64,000 nucleotides of DNA from Chthonomonas sp. (GTDB lineage Bacteria; Armatimonadota; Fimbriimonadia; Fimbriimonadales; Fimbriimonadaceae), in assembly GCA_016788425.1 (NCBI GenBank), contig JAEURQ010000002.1:744001-808000 (forward strand), given 5' to 3'. Both the position numbers and the translations under genes were made by a program. This document shows, piece by piece, positions 8,222-17,010 of this stretch. Below the pieces are notes generated by a model. The model worked only from the letters and a program-made list of their open reading frames with translations, searched no databases and had not been told where the DNA came from. Numbering within the stretch: the first letter of the stretch is position 1; every line of letters starts with the position of its first letter.

Positions 8222-9676
8222 TTGACTTTTCCACGAGTCGCGGTGATGCCGAGTATGGCATCGCAAAGATTCGCGAAGTACAAAGTACTGGCCCTCGAAG
8301 CGCTCACGCTTTGGGACCGAAACTACCGACAGGGCAACGTCGAGATCATCCGCAACTCGATTCTGCGGTTCGGGTTCAACTCCACGGTGCGCGTTCGCGG
8401 GGGTGTGGTGTACGCCGGCAACCACAGCGTGAAGGCTTTGCTCGAGCTCCAGGCGAGCGGTGCTCCGCCACCGCCGGGCATCGAGGTCTCGCGCGGGCGT
8501 TGGATGGTGCCGTGCATGGACATATCGCACCTGAGCGAGGAGGAGGCGATGGCTTTCGCGATTGCGGATAACCGCGCCAGCGACATGGCGGTCAACGATG
8601 ACGATGCGCTGGCCGCGCTGCTCAGCGAAATCAACATCCAGGACCCAAGTTTGCTGGCCGATACGGGGTTCAGCGGGTCGGAGCTCGACGATTTGCTGGC
8701 GGCATTGAATCAGATGAGCACACCGGACGTGGTGCAGGGCCAAACCGGAACACTTGCCGAGCGGTGGCTCATGGCGCCATTTTCGGTCCTCAACGCGCGC
8801 TCTGGCGAATGGCAGCGGCGGAAGGCCGAATGGTTGGCGACCGGCATTGACTCGGGAGCTGGGCGCGATGCCCACCTGATCGGTGGCGAGGGAAAGACGG
8901 CTTACGGGGCGCGGGTGGCCGGACGCGACGCGACGACCGGAGAGCTGGTGTATGCCGAGGGGTTGGGCGGCACCTCCCTCTTTGACCCGGTGCTGGCGGA
9001 AATCGCCGTAAAATGGTTTTCTGGCGAGGGGGCGACGGTGCTTGACCCATTTGCGGGCGGAAGCGTCAGAGGCGTGGTGGCGGCCCGCCTGGGGCGAAAT
9101 TACGTGGGCATTGATCTCCGGCCCGAGCAGGTTGCGGAGAACGAGCGCCAGGCGTCGGGCATGGGGATTGTGGACGCGCGGTGGGTGGTCGGCGACTCGC
9201 GCGAGATTCTGAGATTAGCCGATGGGGTCAGCGCTGACCTCCTCTTCAGTTGCCCGCCTTACGGTGATCTTGAGCAGTACTCGGATGATCCGCGCGACCT
9301 TTCGGCGGTGAGCTGGGAGGAGTTTCTCGTCGGCTACCGACAGATCATTTGCGATTCTTGCTCCTTGCTGAAGGATGATCGGTTCGCGGTTTTGGTGGTC
9401 GGCGAGATCCGCGACAAGCAGGGGAATTATCGGGGGTTGGTCCCGGAGACGATTCGGGCGTTTGAGGACGCGGGCTTGGCATTCTACAACGAAGCGATTT
9501 TGGTCACGCAGGTCGGGACACTGCAGTTTCGGATTAACCGGCAGTTTGAGGGGGCGAGGAAGCTGGGGAAGACGCACCAGAATGTGCTCGTTTTCTTGAA
9601 AGGCGATGCGAAACGGGCTTCGCAGGCGGCGGGGGTCGTGGAATTGCCGGAGGAAGAGTTGGTGATTGTCGAATAA
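8222..9676 (+). CDS. ParB-like domain fused to DNA methyltransferase
   Basis: The first ~150 residues of this 484-residue protein look like a ParB/Srx nuclease-type domain (GFNSTVRVRGGVVYAGNHSVKAL, FAIADNRAS). From about residue 265 follows an N4/N6 amino-methyltransferase: motif I DPFAGGS, GIDLRPEQVAENE and motif IV SCPPYGD. Such fusions are common in phages and modify adenine or cytosine. No restriction nuclease is adjacent, so protection of phage DNA is more likely than restriction-modification. The start is unsettled: TTG 8222 follows a purine-rich stretch at about 8199-8209; ATG 8246 or 8255 are alternatives. Confidence 0.87.
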   Translation: MTFPRVAVMPSMASQRFAKYKVLALEALTLWDRNYRQGNVEIIRNSILRFGFNSTVRVRGGVVYAGNHSVKALLELQASGAPPPPGIEVSRGRWMVPCMDISHLSEEEAMAFAIADNRASDMAVNDDDALAALLSEINIQDPSLLADTGFSGSELDDLLAALNQMSTPDVVQGQTGTLAERWLMAPFSVLNARSGEWQRRKAEWLATGIDSGAGRDAHLIGGEGKTAYGARVAGRDATTGELVYAEGLGGTSLFDPVLAEIAVKWFSGEGATVLDPFAGGSVRGVVAARLGRNYVGIDLRPEQVAENERQASGMGIVDARWVVGDSREILRLADGVSADLLFSCPPYGDLEQYSDDPRDLSAVSWEEFLVGYRQIICDSCSLLKDDRFAVLVVGEIRDKQGNYRGLVPETIRAFEDAGLAFYNEAILVTQVGTLQFRINRQFEGARKLGKTHQNVLVFLKGDAKRASQAAGVVELPEEELVIVE

Positions 9677-9727
9677 AGTCGGCGAGGCCCTTGCTAAAGC
9701 GACTGGACAACCCTAAGCTTGCTCGTG

Positions 9728-9937
9728 ATGGACGATCTAAACTCGATGCGATCGGAACTCCGCCGACTCCGAAAGGAGTTTTTGAATGGCAACAATGAAG
9801 CCCGGGGGCCGATGCACGAATTGGCCGAGCGGTGCGCCGCCACGTACAATGCGAAGGCGAAGGAAATCGCCAAACGCCACGGTGTCCGCCCCCGGCTCAC
9901 GACGGCCGCTGTGATTCTGCGGCGCGGGGAGTTCTAG
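9728..9937 (+). CDS. Small hypothetical protein upstream of radC-like gene
   Basis: Starting at ATG 9728 (TTG 9719 is in frame) this gives about 69 residues, basic and helical, with MRSELRRLRKEFLNG and AKEIAKRHGVRPRL. The TAG is immediately followed by the GTG of the RadC-like gene, so the two are probably co-transcribed and coupled. The basic helical make-up could suit a nucleic-acid-binding protein, but nothing specific is recognisable. Confidence 0.6.
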   Translation: MDDLNSMRSELRRLRKEFLNGNNEARGPMHELAERCAATYNAKAKEIAKRHGVRPRLTTAAVILRRGEF

Positions 9938-10372
9938 GTGATTGCTCCCCTTTACCGAGTTTCCCTCGTGCGCGAGCGCGACGTGCCAAACCCTTACATG
10001 CATGACCCTGAGTCCGCTTCAAAGCTGCTGCAGGACTATCTGCGCGACCGGGACCGCGAGTACTTCGTCGTGCTCATGCTGACCGCCAAGAAAGAGGTGT
10101 TGGGCATCCACGACGCGCACGTCGGCGACCTGACGAGCTGCCCGGTGGTGGGGCGCGAGGTGTTCAAGGCTGCCGTGATTCTTGGAGCTTGCTCGATTAT
10201 CCTAGCTCACAACCACCCGTCGGGCGATCCGGAGCCAAGCCCGGAGGACTTTGAGGTCACGGCGAAAATGATCGAGGCGGGTGCGCTGCTCGGCATCCAG
10301 GTTTTGGACCATATCATTGTGGGGAGTCGCGGGGTTCACTCGATGCGGCGGCGGAATCACGGCGTGTTCTGA
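9938..10372 (+). CDS. RadC-like JAB/MPN-domain protein
   Basis: A 144-residue protein with a GTG start. The metal-binding JAMM motif is complete: AHNHPSGDPEPSPED near residues 88-102, together with the upstream HDAHVGDLTSCPVVGREVF typical of the RadC family. Unlike chromosomal RadC it lacks the N-terminal helix-hairpin-helix region, which matches the short RadC proteins of phages, plasmids and islands. The biochemical role of such proteins is unsettled; a metalloprotease-like fold is known. It is the last gene before the prophage end. Confidence 0.85.
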   Translation: MIAPLYRVSLVRERDVPNPYMHDPESASKLLQDYLRDRDREYFVVLMLTAKKEVLGIHDAHVGDLTSCPVVGREVFKAAVILGACSIILAHNHPSGDPEPSPEDFEVTAKMIEAGALLGIQVLDHIIVGSRGVHSMRRRNHGVF

Positions 10373-10606
10373 GAAACATTCGAACGCTTGGTTTTTTATA
10401 CCAACGAAACGTAGAAACCTGGTCATTGCGGCGATTTGTTACTTTAAGCTGGCTTCGGGCGGACGTGCTGAGCGCATCAAATGGTTCTGTAATATTTCGG
10501 CACACTTTTCTGCTTTGAAAAATTACCAGACGCTTTCCCGGCAGAACTACGGGTGTCACCCCTGGACGTGCGTCAACTGGTCTTGCAGGTTCAACGACCA
10601 CGGACG
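10373..10606 (+). other. Non-coding stretch at the prophage right end
   Basis: This stretch is less GC-rich than the neighbouring genes, with runs such as GGTTTTTTATACC. No credible frame or complete RNA gene is visible. It leads into the tRNA-like fragment and is where recombinase binding sites would be expected, though none can be identified by eye. Confidence 0.4.
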
Positions 10607-10611
10607 CCTGT

Positions 10612-10660
10612 CACCCTTTTGAAGGCTGGTCGGCGGGTTCGAGTCCCCTTGCCTCCACCA
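10612..10660 (+). other. 3' fragment of a tRNA/tmRNA gene, probable prophage attachment site
   Basis: The sequence reads as the 3' half of a tRNA-like molecule: a T-loop TTCGAGT flanked by GCGGG and CCCCT, then a 7-base acceptor strand TGCCTCC, discriminator A and encoded CCA at 10658-10660. The acceptor strand puts a T at position 70, as in alanine-charged RNAs (tRNA-Ala, tmRNA). The upstream CACCC-TTTTGAA-GGCTG could be an anticodon arm with one mismatch. No matching 5' acceptor strand (GGAGGCA) exists nearby, so the gene is incomplete. A 3' fragment at the edge of a phage block is the expected footprint of tRNA/tmRNA integration. Confidence 0.65.
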
Positions 10661-10687
10661 CTAACTTTTCCTGCTCAACTGCCCGAG

Positions 10688-12337
10688 CTATGGAAGTTGG
10701 GCGCGAAAGGCTTGACTTGTTCCATCGGCTCTGTACGCTGTTCCGACGACAACTGAGCCATCGTAGTTGATGTCCGAAATAGTAGTGCTTACAAAGCCAA
10801 ACGGGTGCCCAACGAATTGAAACTCGCCAGAGTTTCTTGACACATAGGGAGCGTATATTCCACTGTGCTCAAGGGGATTCGAGTTGATGACCACCGTGTT
10901 TCCGTCGCCGCTAACTATACACGAATATGGCCTGGTCACGAATGACGGCAAACCGAGTTCTTCCACGCCACCTGATTCGGTCCAACGGAAGGGGCGATTA
11001 CTGGAGTAGCCCACAACGACCGACCCATCTGAACTCAAGTCATTCGGATAAAGTCGAGCGTCACCCTCGGGTCCGAATGTCCGCTTGCCATTTGCGGCCG
11101 TCCAAAGGAACGGTCTTTTAAAGGCATCTACGCCAAGGATGACGGAGCCGTCTCGGCTCATTTTAACGAGGCCGTCTCGCTCCAGCTCGCTTGCCAGCAC
11201 CCCGAATTGGTCCGTCGGTTGCCAAGTAATATTGTAGTAAATAGTGTCGAAGAAGAACTCATATGTGTACCTACCCCGTATGATTCGACCATCTCCACTT
11301 ACTTCGTCGATATATCGTTGAGGCCAAGGTGCCCTTTCCTGCAGACCATTCGCGGGCGTCCACAGATAGAAACGATCACTTAGGTTACCGGTCAGTACGT
11401 TGCCATCGTCACTCATTATCACGTATCCGCGCCATTTTGGTGCGCTGCCAAACTGCTGTACTCCTTCCGCCGTGGACCACCTGAAAATGTGAGATGTTTC
11501 TCCCTCAGAAAATACTCCCGCAACGACTGAACCGTCGGCACTTACTGCCCTCGCTTCCGAGTCTTTCGCAGATAAGAGAGGTTCAATGTTGAAGCTTGAA
11601 GGGCCAACAACAACATGAAAATAGATTCCCAGTGCAATGTCGGTTGCTCCCAGAAGGGTTGTTGAAGCACCCTCTGCCAATGCTCGAAGCTGAATTCGGT
11701 TGGATGGATAACCTAAGGGAGCGAAATCGACGGCTAAGACTGCCAAATTTGGGTTACCATAAAGTTTTAAACCTTCCCAAAGCAGGACCTCGGCGCGATC
11801 TCTGGTCATCGTTTTCCAGGTCACTGTGACTTCTTCACCAACCGCAAGTCGCGAATTTGCAGGTTGCGAAGATTCAGTGGGTCCATACTCAGCTTCGCTC
11901 AAGACCAATGTGGTCGGCCACGTCAGGTTATCTCCTGGCTTCACTTTGAGGTCCTCATGTCGAACCCCCGAGACGATGGTGCCGACACCTCCGGGCTGGT
12001 CAAAGAGTTTAACGTCTAATCGGTAGTGGTCATTCGCCGGCAAACTCAGTTCTACGGACGTTTCGGATTCGCGACCAATCTGGGGTCGATCGACGGTGCG
12101 CGAGACTACTTCGCGCGAGCTCCCGCCCTCTATGGAACTCATTGTGACGGTCAGGCTCTTAGGCCGGAATGGAGCTGTGTCGGTGGCATCTGGCCACCGT
12201 GTCGTGACGGTGAACTTGCCGGTGCCAGTCTTTGGAGCGCCCGCACCGCCACACCCAACGATCAAAAATAGCGTGGCGAGGAGGAACGGCCATAGGTGGC
12301 GAAGAGGGCTGGCAGACACTGTCTTATGATATCCCAA
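10688..12337 (-). CDS. HAF-repeat extracellular lipoprotein
   Basis: A 549-residue protein. A signal peptide ends in a lipobox (FLIVGC), predicting lipid anchoring. Residues about 35-240 form a Thr/Ser-rich adhesin-like beta region. The rest is a string of HAF-type repeats (SSDGSVVVGYS...RPFRWT...GGVEELG; NYDGSVVVGTAYRADG), predicted to build a beta-propeller-like surface domain. ATG 12337 is used here, but GTG 12319 is probably the true start, because the paralogue next door has CTG at the ATG position while keeping the GTG. Function unknown; a cell-surface binding role is inference. Confidence 0.85.
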   Translation of the reverse strand: MGYHKTVSASPLRHLWPFLLATLFLIVGCGGAGAPKTGTGKFTVTTRWPDATDTAPFRPKSLTVTMSSIEGGSSREVVSRTVDRPQIGRESETSVELSLPANDHYRLDVKLFDQPGGVGTIVSGVRHEDLKVKPGDNLTWPTTLVLSEAEYGPTESSQPANSRLAVGEEVTVTWKTMTRDRAEVLLWEGLKLYGNPNLAVLAVDFAPLGYPSNRIQLRALAEGASTTLLGATDIALGIYFHVVVGPSSFNIEPLLSAKDSEARAVSADGSVVAGVFSEGETSHIFRWSTAEGVQQFGSAPKWRGYVIMSDDGNVLTGNLSDRFYLWTPANGLQERAPWPQRYIDEVSGDGRIIRGRYTYEFFFDTIYYNITWQPTDQFGVLASELERDGLVKMSRDGSVILGVDAFKRPFLWTAANGKRTFGPEGDARLYPNDLSSDGSVVVGYSSNRPFRWTESGGVEELGLPSFVTRPYSCIVSGDGNTVVINSNPLEHSGIYAPYVSRNSGEFQFVGHPFGFVSTTISDINYDGSVVVGTAYRADGTSQAFRAQLP

Positions 12338-12415
12338 AACCGCAATAAACCGATGTTGTTGGGCACTCCTAGGTGGCTAGGCCCCAGGGAAAGGAGTAGT
12401 GGGTCAGCTGGCCAG

Positions 12416-14067
12416 CTACCGAATTCGGGCTCGAAACGCTTGCGTGGTTCCGTCGGCTCGATAGGCTGTGCCGACAACGACCGAGCCATCGTAGTTGACG
12501 TCCGTGATAACCGTCCGGATGAATCCAGGCGCATTCCCGAGGAATTGATACTCACCGGAATTCTTTAACACGTAGGGGGCGGTGTGATAAGTAGCCAGGT
12601 CAAGGGTCGCGTTTAGGATCACGGTATTTCCATCGCCGCTGACGAGGCATCCTCCTCCAGTGGCACCTAACGGCAAACCTAAGCCTATTGATCCGCCGGC
12701 TGCTGTCCAGCGGAAGGGGCGATCGTTATTGAGGTTTCCCACAATGACCGACCCATCTGAACTCACATCGCTCGGGGCTTTAACATAGCTGCCGTCCGTA
12801 CCGGGTAACCAGACGATACCGCTTGCCGATGTCCAATAGAAATATTGAAGGCGCCCATCAAAAGCGAGCATCACGGTGGCGTCTCTGTTGGTCTGGAAAA
12901 TATATTTGCCCCTTATATCCTCCGGCAGCTGGCCGATCTGGTCACCAGGTTGCCATGTTGAACTCGTAAACTGTGTATTAACAAACTCATCGTCTTGCAG
13001 CGATTGAATCATGATCTGACCGTCGCCACTAATAGCGCTGATACTTCGGCGAACATATGGTTCGGTCGAGATCGCCGCTCCTTGTTGGAGGCCAGCGGAT
13101 GGGGTCCAACGATAAAGACGATTGTTTAGCCTCCCGGCCAATACGTTTCCATCGGCACTCATGACGACCCCCGCAAGGTAGTTTTGGGCGCTGCCTATCA
13201 CCTGGAGTCCCTCTGTCAGGGCCATCTGAAGACTTGATCGGTCTCACCATCGCGGGAGACCCCCGATACGACCGTGCCGTCGTCGCTCACCGCAGTTACA
13301 TAGGAACTTTGCGCATTCGTGAGAGGCTCAATGTCAAAAGTGGATGGTCCCGCAATGAACAAGAATTCCAAGTCCGTACCGATCCGTGGGCTGGAGGGCC
13401 TGATGCGCGACGTGCCCTCTGACAAAACTCGAAGTTGAATTCGATTGGACGGATAGCCGAGTGGTGCCAAGTCCACGCTTGTAACCGCGGGATTTGTGTT
13501 CTCCGCAATTTGCAAATTCTCCCAAACAATGAACTCCGCTCGATCAGGGCTAAATGTGGTTTTCCAGGTGATCGTTAGTTCGTCCCCAACCTCGATTCGC
13601 GACTGTTCTGGTTGCGAAGTAGTCGTCCCGTGGGACAGATTGCCATCATCAACACACGTTGTGGGATAGCTAATGTTGGCTCCCGGCTTCACCTCAATGT
13701 CATCATGGCGGACTCCCGTGACGACGGTGCCCGCCCCTCCAGGCTGGTCGTAAAGTTTGATGTCAAGACGGTAATTGTCATCCGCGGGCAAACCCAGTTC
13801 CACCAACGTGTTAATATCCTGACCCACTCGTGGCCGGTCCACGCTTCGCGAGATCACTTCGCGGGAGCTCCCGCCATCTACGGTGCTCATCGTCACCGTC
13901 ATGCTCTGCGGCCGGAACGGAGTCGCATCGCTGGGGTTTGGCCAACGAGTTGTGACCGTGAACTTGGCGGTGCCCGCTTTCGGAGCGCCCGCACCTCCGC
14001 AACCGACGATCAAAAAGAGCGCGGCGAGGAGGAACGGCCAAAGGTGGCGAAGCGGGCTGGCGGACAC
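12416..14067 (-). pseudogene. Frameshifted paralogue of the HAF-repeat lipoprotein
   Basis: Two frames, 14067-13216 (signal peptide, lipobox FLIVGC, beta region) and 13225-12416 (HAF repeats), align end to end with the intact neighbour. The first stops right after QVFRWP; the second resumes with LTEGLQVIG, exactly where the intact copy continues. Adding one C to the CCC run (GGG at 13219-13221 on the plus strand) restores a single reading frame of about 550 codons. It is therefore a recent inactivation, a reversible slippage site or a base-calling error. The two genes are a tandem duplication, including their upstream TATGATATCCCA region. Confidence 0.8.
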
Positions 14068-14175
14068 TGTTTTATGATATCCCAGAACTTTAGAAAATCA
14101 TTGCTGTTTAGCAAGACATTCATTCGAATGTAAGCCACCTTCTGCCGAAGACACTTGAACTGGTAGCCTCTAGAA

Positions 14176-14985
14176 ATGCTCCTGTCCACACTCGCAGCCG
14201 GATTCGCCTTCGCCGCTGCGCCGCTTGAACTCACCGTGATGACCTACAACATCCGTTACGGCACCGCGCCCGACGGCGTGAACGCGTGGCCGAACCGCAA
14301 GGAGGCGGTGATGGGGTTGCTGCGCAAGCACGACCCCGATGTGCTCGGCGTGCAAGAGGCGCTGGCGGGGCAGATTGACGAGCTGCAAAAGGCCCTGCCC
14401 GGCCACGAAATGATCGGCGTCGGCCGCGATGACGGCATGCGCAAGGGCGAGTTCAGCGCGATTTTTGTGCGCGCCGCGAAGCTCGGTCTGCGCGAGAGCG
14501 GCACGCGCTGGATCAGCCCCGAACCCGAGCGTCCCGGGAGTCTGGCGTTCGACGCGCAAATCACGCGCATTTTCACCTGGGGGGATTGCTTTGCCGAGGG
14601 CGGAACCCGCCTGTTGGTGCTCAACTGCCACCTCGATCACCAGTCGCAAAAGGCGCGCCAGATGGGCGGCCAGCACATGCGCAAGTTCATCGACGCTCGC
14701 CCGAGTCTGCCGGCGATTGTCATGGGCGATTTTAACAGCCCGGCCAGCGATCCGCCGGTGCAAACTCTGGTGGCCAAAGGCCGTCTGACCGACCTGATGC
14801 CAGCGGAGGGGCCGTTTGGGACGTTCACGGCGTTCAAACCCGAGGCGATCGACGGGCCGATGATTGACCACATCCTCATCTCAAAGCATTGGGAACCTCT
14901 GAGCGTCGAGATTGATCGCACGACCATTGACGGCCGGGTGCCGAGCGACCACTTTCCGGTGATCGCTCGGGTGCGGCTCCGCTAG
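14176..14985 (+). CDS. Secreted endonuclease/exonuclease/phosphatase-family hydrolase
   Basis: A 269-residue protein with a short N-terminal hydrophobic leader (LAAGFAFAAAP). All EEP-fold motifs are seen in order: MTYNIRYG (metal/phosphate Asn), VLGVQEAL (metal Glu), LNCHLDH, MGDFNSP and SDHFPV. The family hydrolyses phosphodiesters or phosphomonoesters in nucleic acids, lipids or inositol phosphates; export suggests nutrient scavenging. The specific substrate cannot be assigned. A TAGCCT box ends 6 bases before the ATG, consistent with a leaderless transcript. Confidence 0.85.
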   Translation: MLLSTLAAGFAFAAAPLELTVMTYNIRYGTAPDGVNAWPNRKEAVMGLLRKHDPDVLGVQEALAGQIDELQKALPGHEMIGVGRDDGMRKGEFSAIFVRAAKLGLRESGTRWISPEPERPGSLAFDAQITRIFTWGDCFAEGGTRLLVLNCHLDHQSQKARQMGGQHMRKFIDARPSLPAIVMGDFNSPASDPPVQTLVAKGRLTDLMPAEGPFGTFTAFKPEAIDGPMIDHILISKHWEPLSVEIDRTTIDGRVPSDHFPVIARVRLR

Positions 14986-14998
14986 TAAACTAGTAGCT

Positions 14999-15565
14999 AT
15001 GAGCACCTCCACCCAATTCGATGCTGCGCAAGCGCTTCAGTTAATGCAAGATCGGCGCAGCATGGGGCTGTCGAAGCTCAGCGATCAACCGGTCGATCGA
15101 GCCCTCATCGAGCGGATGCTGGAGGCGGCCAATTGGGCGCCGAGTCACGGGGACACTGAGCCTTGGCGGTTCGCGGTGTTCATGGGCGAGGGCCGTCAAG
15201 CGCTGGCCGACATCTTCACTCGGGTGGACGAGAACGCCCACAAGCGCGCGTTCGCCGCGCCGGTGTGGATCGCCATCGGGCTGGAGCCCGCCGTCAACGA
15301 CGAAGGCGAGCTCAAGATGACGATGGAAGAAGAGCTGATGGCTGTGGCTTGCGCGGTGCAAAATCTGCACCTGATGGCGCGCGCTCAGGGCCTCGCGGGA
15401 ATGTGGCACAGCAAAGGCATTTCCGTGCATCCGGGCGTCGCCGAGCAGCTTGGCTGGACGCCGCCGAGCCGCATCATGGGGTTCTTTATGTGCGGCTGGC
15501 CCAATTGCGATTGGCCCGCCGGTGAGCGCGGCCCGTGGCAAGACAAGGTCCGCTTCTTCGACTAA
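14999..15565 (+). CDS. Nitroreductase-family flavoprotein
   Basis: A 188-residue protein with nitroreductase landmarks: an N-terminal FMN-binding DRRSM segment (residues 17-21), the ANWAPSHGDTEPWRF motif near residue 45 and C-terminal GFFMCGWP. The family reduces nitro groups, quinones or flavins with NAD(P)H as homodimers. It follows the EEP gene by 13 bases; TAAACT lies 7 bases before the ATG, so it may have its own leaderless promoter. Its stop overlaps the convergent GDPD gene by 4 bases. Confidence 0.88.
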   Translation: MSTSTQFDAAQALQLMQDRRSMGLSKLSDQPVDRALIERMLEAANWAPSHGDTEPWRFAVFMGEGRQALADIFTRVDENAHKRAFAAPVWIAIGLEPAVNDEGELKMTMEEELMAVACAVQNLHLMARAQGLAGMWHSKGISVHPGVAEQLGWTPPSRIMGFFMCGWPNCDWPAGERGPWQDKVRFFD

Positions 15566-16302
15566 CGGCCAAGCTGAGCGCGGACCTCGCGCGGGTGGTC
15601 GGTGATGATGAAGTTCACGCCGAGTTGCCGGAGGCGATCGACTTCGGGGCCGGGCGGGACGGTCCACACAAAGAGCGGCAGTTTGCGCTCGCGGGCGGCG
15701 CGAGCCAGCGGCTCATCGCAGTTGCTAAAGTGCACGCCAATGCCGTCGGTTTTGAGGTTCGCGAGTTCTTCGGGTTTGATTTTGCCGCCGTGAAGCAGCA
15801 CGGTGATGAGCTTCGGATTGAGCCGCTCGACCTCGGCCATGCGCTCCGCATGGAAGCTAAAGATGATCACCTGATCCTCCATTTTGCGGGCACGGATGAG
15901 GTCCACCATCCTGCGCTCGATTCCGTCGCCATCTTTAATCTCGATCACCAGCACAATCCGCTTGCTTGTGAGGCTCATGAGTTGGCCGAGGTCGGGCACG
16001 CCGGCCTCTCGCATGGCTTGGGCGGCGGTCTCGTTCACCGCGCCCTTAATTTTAGTCGTGCGATCAAGGGTCGCGTCGTGAATCACCATCATCTCGCCGT
16101 CCCTGCTTCGGCGGATGTCGCATTCGGTGGCCGCCGCCCCGCTCGCAATTGCTTCTTCAAACGCGGGCAGCGTGTTCTCTGGCTTGACCGACGCGGCACC
16201 CCGATGGCCGATCACCAAAGTTTCTGACCAGGAATCGGCGACAACCTTCTTGGCGGAAACCGTGGTGAGGGCAAGACAGGCCGTAATCGTCGCGAGGAGC
16301 AT
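15562..16302 (-). CDS. Glycerophosphodiester phosphodiesterase-family protein
   Basis: A 246-residue protein with an N-terminal signal peptide (ITACLALTTVSA). The GDPD catalytic core is clear: IGHRGA and PENTLPAFEEA, TECDIRRSRDGEMMVIHDATLDRTT, then VLVIEIKDG and the C-terminal FVWTVPP and FIITDHP. The enzyme hydrolyses glycerophosphodiesters to glycerol-3-phosphate plus an alcohol, here probably outside the inner membrane. It is the last gene of a minus-strand run. Confidence 0.92.
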   Translation of the reverse strand: MLLATITACLALTTVSAKKVVADSWSETLVIGHRGAASVKPENTLPAFEEAIASGAAATECDIRRSRDGEMMVIHDATLDRTTKIKGAVNETAAQAMREAGVPDLGQLMSLTSKRIVLVIEIKDGDGIERRMVDLIRARKMEDQVIIFSFHAERMAEVERLNPKLITVLLHGGKIKPEELANLKTDGIGVHFSNCDEPLARAARERKLPLFVWTVPPGPEVDRLRQLGVNFIITDHPREVRAQLGR

Positions 16303-16311
16303 GCGTGCAGT

Positions 16312-16971
16312 TTAACTCGCCGGGTCGGGCAACGGGTCCTCGCCCATCGCCAGCTCGATCATCGCGCGTCCGTAGGCAAAGAAGGCTTGGCGAGTATCGA
16401 GCGGCAAGCTCGCGACCTCGCCGAACAGTTTGCCGAGGAAAAAGCGAATGCTCCCGATTTCGTGGACGTGGTTATCGGGCGAGTAGCCGTTAAAGGCACG
16501 CAACTGCTCCACATGGTCGCGGTGGAATTGCTGCGACTCGCGGTACCGAATCCACACATCGTTTTGGCTGGCGAGGCGGGGAAGTTCGGGCTGGCGGACC
16601 ACCGTGTTGAGGAGGACCGCCGAGGCGTACACGTTCGAATGCGCGCACTCCTCGCGCCGCTCATCGGTGTCGGGTGTCATGTAATCGCCCGCGCGAGCCG
16701 CGCGCTTGGTGAGATTCGACACCCACATTTGAGCCTCGAATAGTGTTTTGGCGTTGGGTTGAAGCTTGGCCTCGCGCTCGAACTTGCCGGCCATCGCTCG
16801 CGCCAGAAGAGTATTGGCGGCGATTCTGGTTTCGCGATGATCCCCGTAAGTTGACTTGGCCTCGCGCAACCACGCCGCCCGGCTCAGCGTATGGACTTGC
16901 GGTGGGAGCGGACCGTTCGGGTCGAGGTGTTGTTGGGCGAAAACCAGCGAGGCAGCGACAAGAACGAACAT
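16312..16971 (-). CDS. Hypothetical secreted protein
   Basis: A 219-residue protein with a signal peptide ending VFA-QQ, the Ala-Gln cleavage style frequent in this window. The mature part is helical and rich in Arg and Glu, with QMWVSNLTKRAARAG, ECAHSNVYASAVLL and a C-terminal ELAMGEDPLPDP. No catalytic motif is recognised. It lies 10 bases upstream of the GDPD gene and is probably co-transcribed with it. Confidence 0.7.
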   Translation of the reverse strand: MFVLVAASLVFAQQHLDPNGPLPPQVHTLSRAAWLREAKSTYGDHRETRIAANTLLARAMAGKFEREAKLQPNAKTLFEAQMWVSNLTKRAARAGDYMTPDTDERREECAHSNVYASAVLLNTVVRQPELPRLASQNDVWIRYRESQQFHRDHVEQLRAFNGYSPDNHVHEIGSIRFFLGKLFGEVASLPLDTRQAFFAYGRAMIELAMGEDPLPDPAS

Positions 16972-17010
16972 GATTTATGGACGCGCCCAAGGCGTCCTGG
17001 TATCGGATTG

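Noticed and set aside
8218-8571. 117-codon frame starting at ATG 8218
   Set aside because: It overlaps the ParB domain in another frame and lacks protein character, although the ATG has a good ribosome site; kept as a caution for the methyltransferase start.
10380-10660. A complete tmRNA or tRNA gene at the prophage end
   Set aside because: No 5' acceptor strand, no GGTTTCGACG-type tmRNA start and no tag reading frame were found, so only a 3' fragment is supported.
1-10660. A genuine gene transfer agent rather than a prophage
   Set aside because: The tail block resembles GTA genes, but an attachment-site-like junction, a methyltransferase and a RadC-like gene point to an integrating phage; the GTA similarity reflects shared siphophage ancestry.
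13205-13235. Programmed frameshift in the HAF paralogue
   Set aside because: No slippery heptamer, and the intact neighbour encodes the same protein in one frame.
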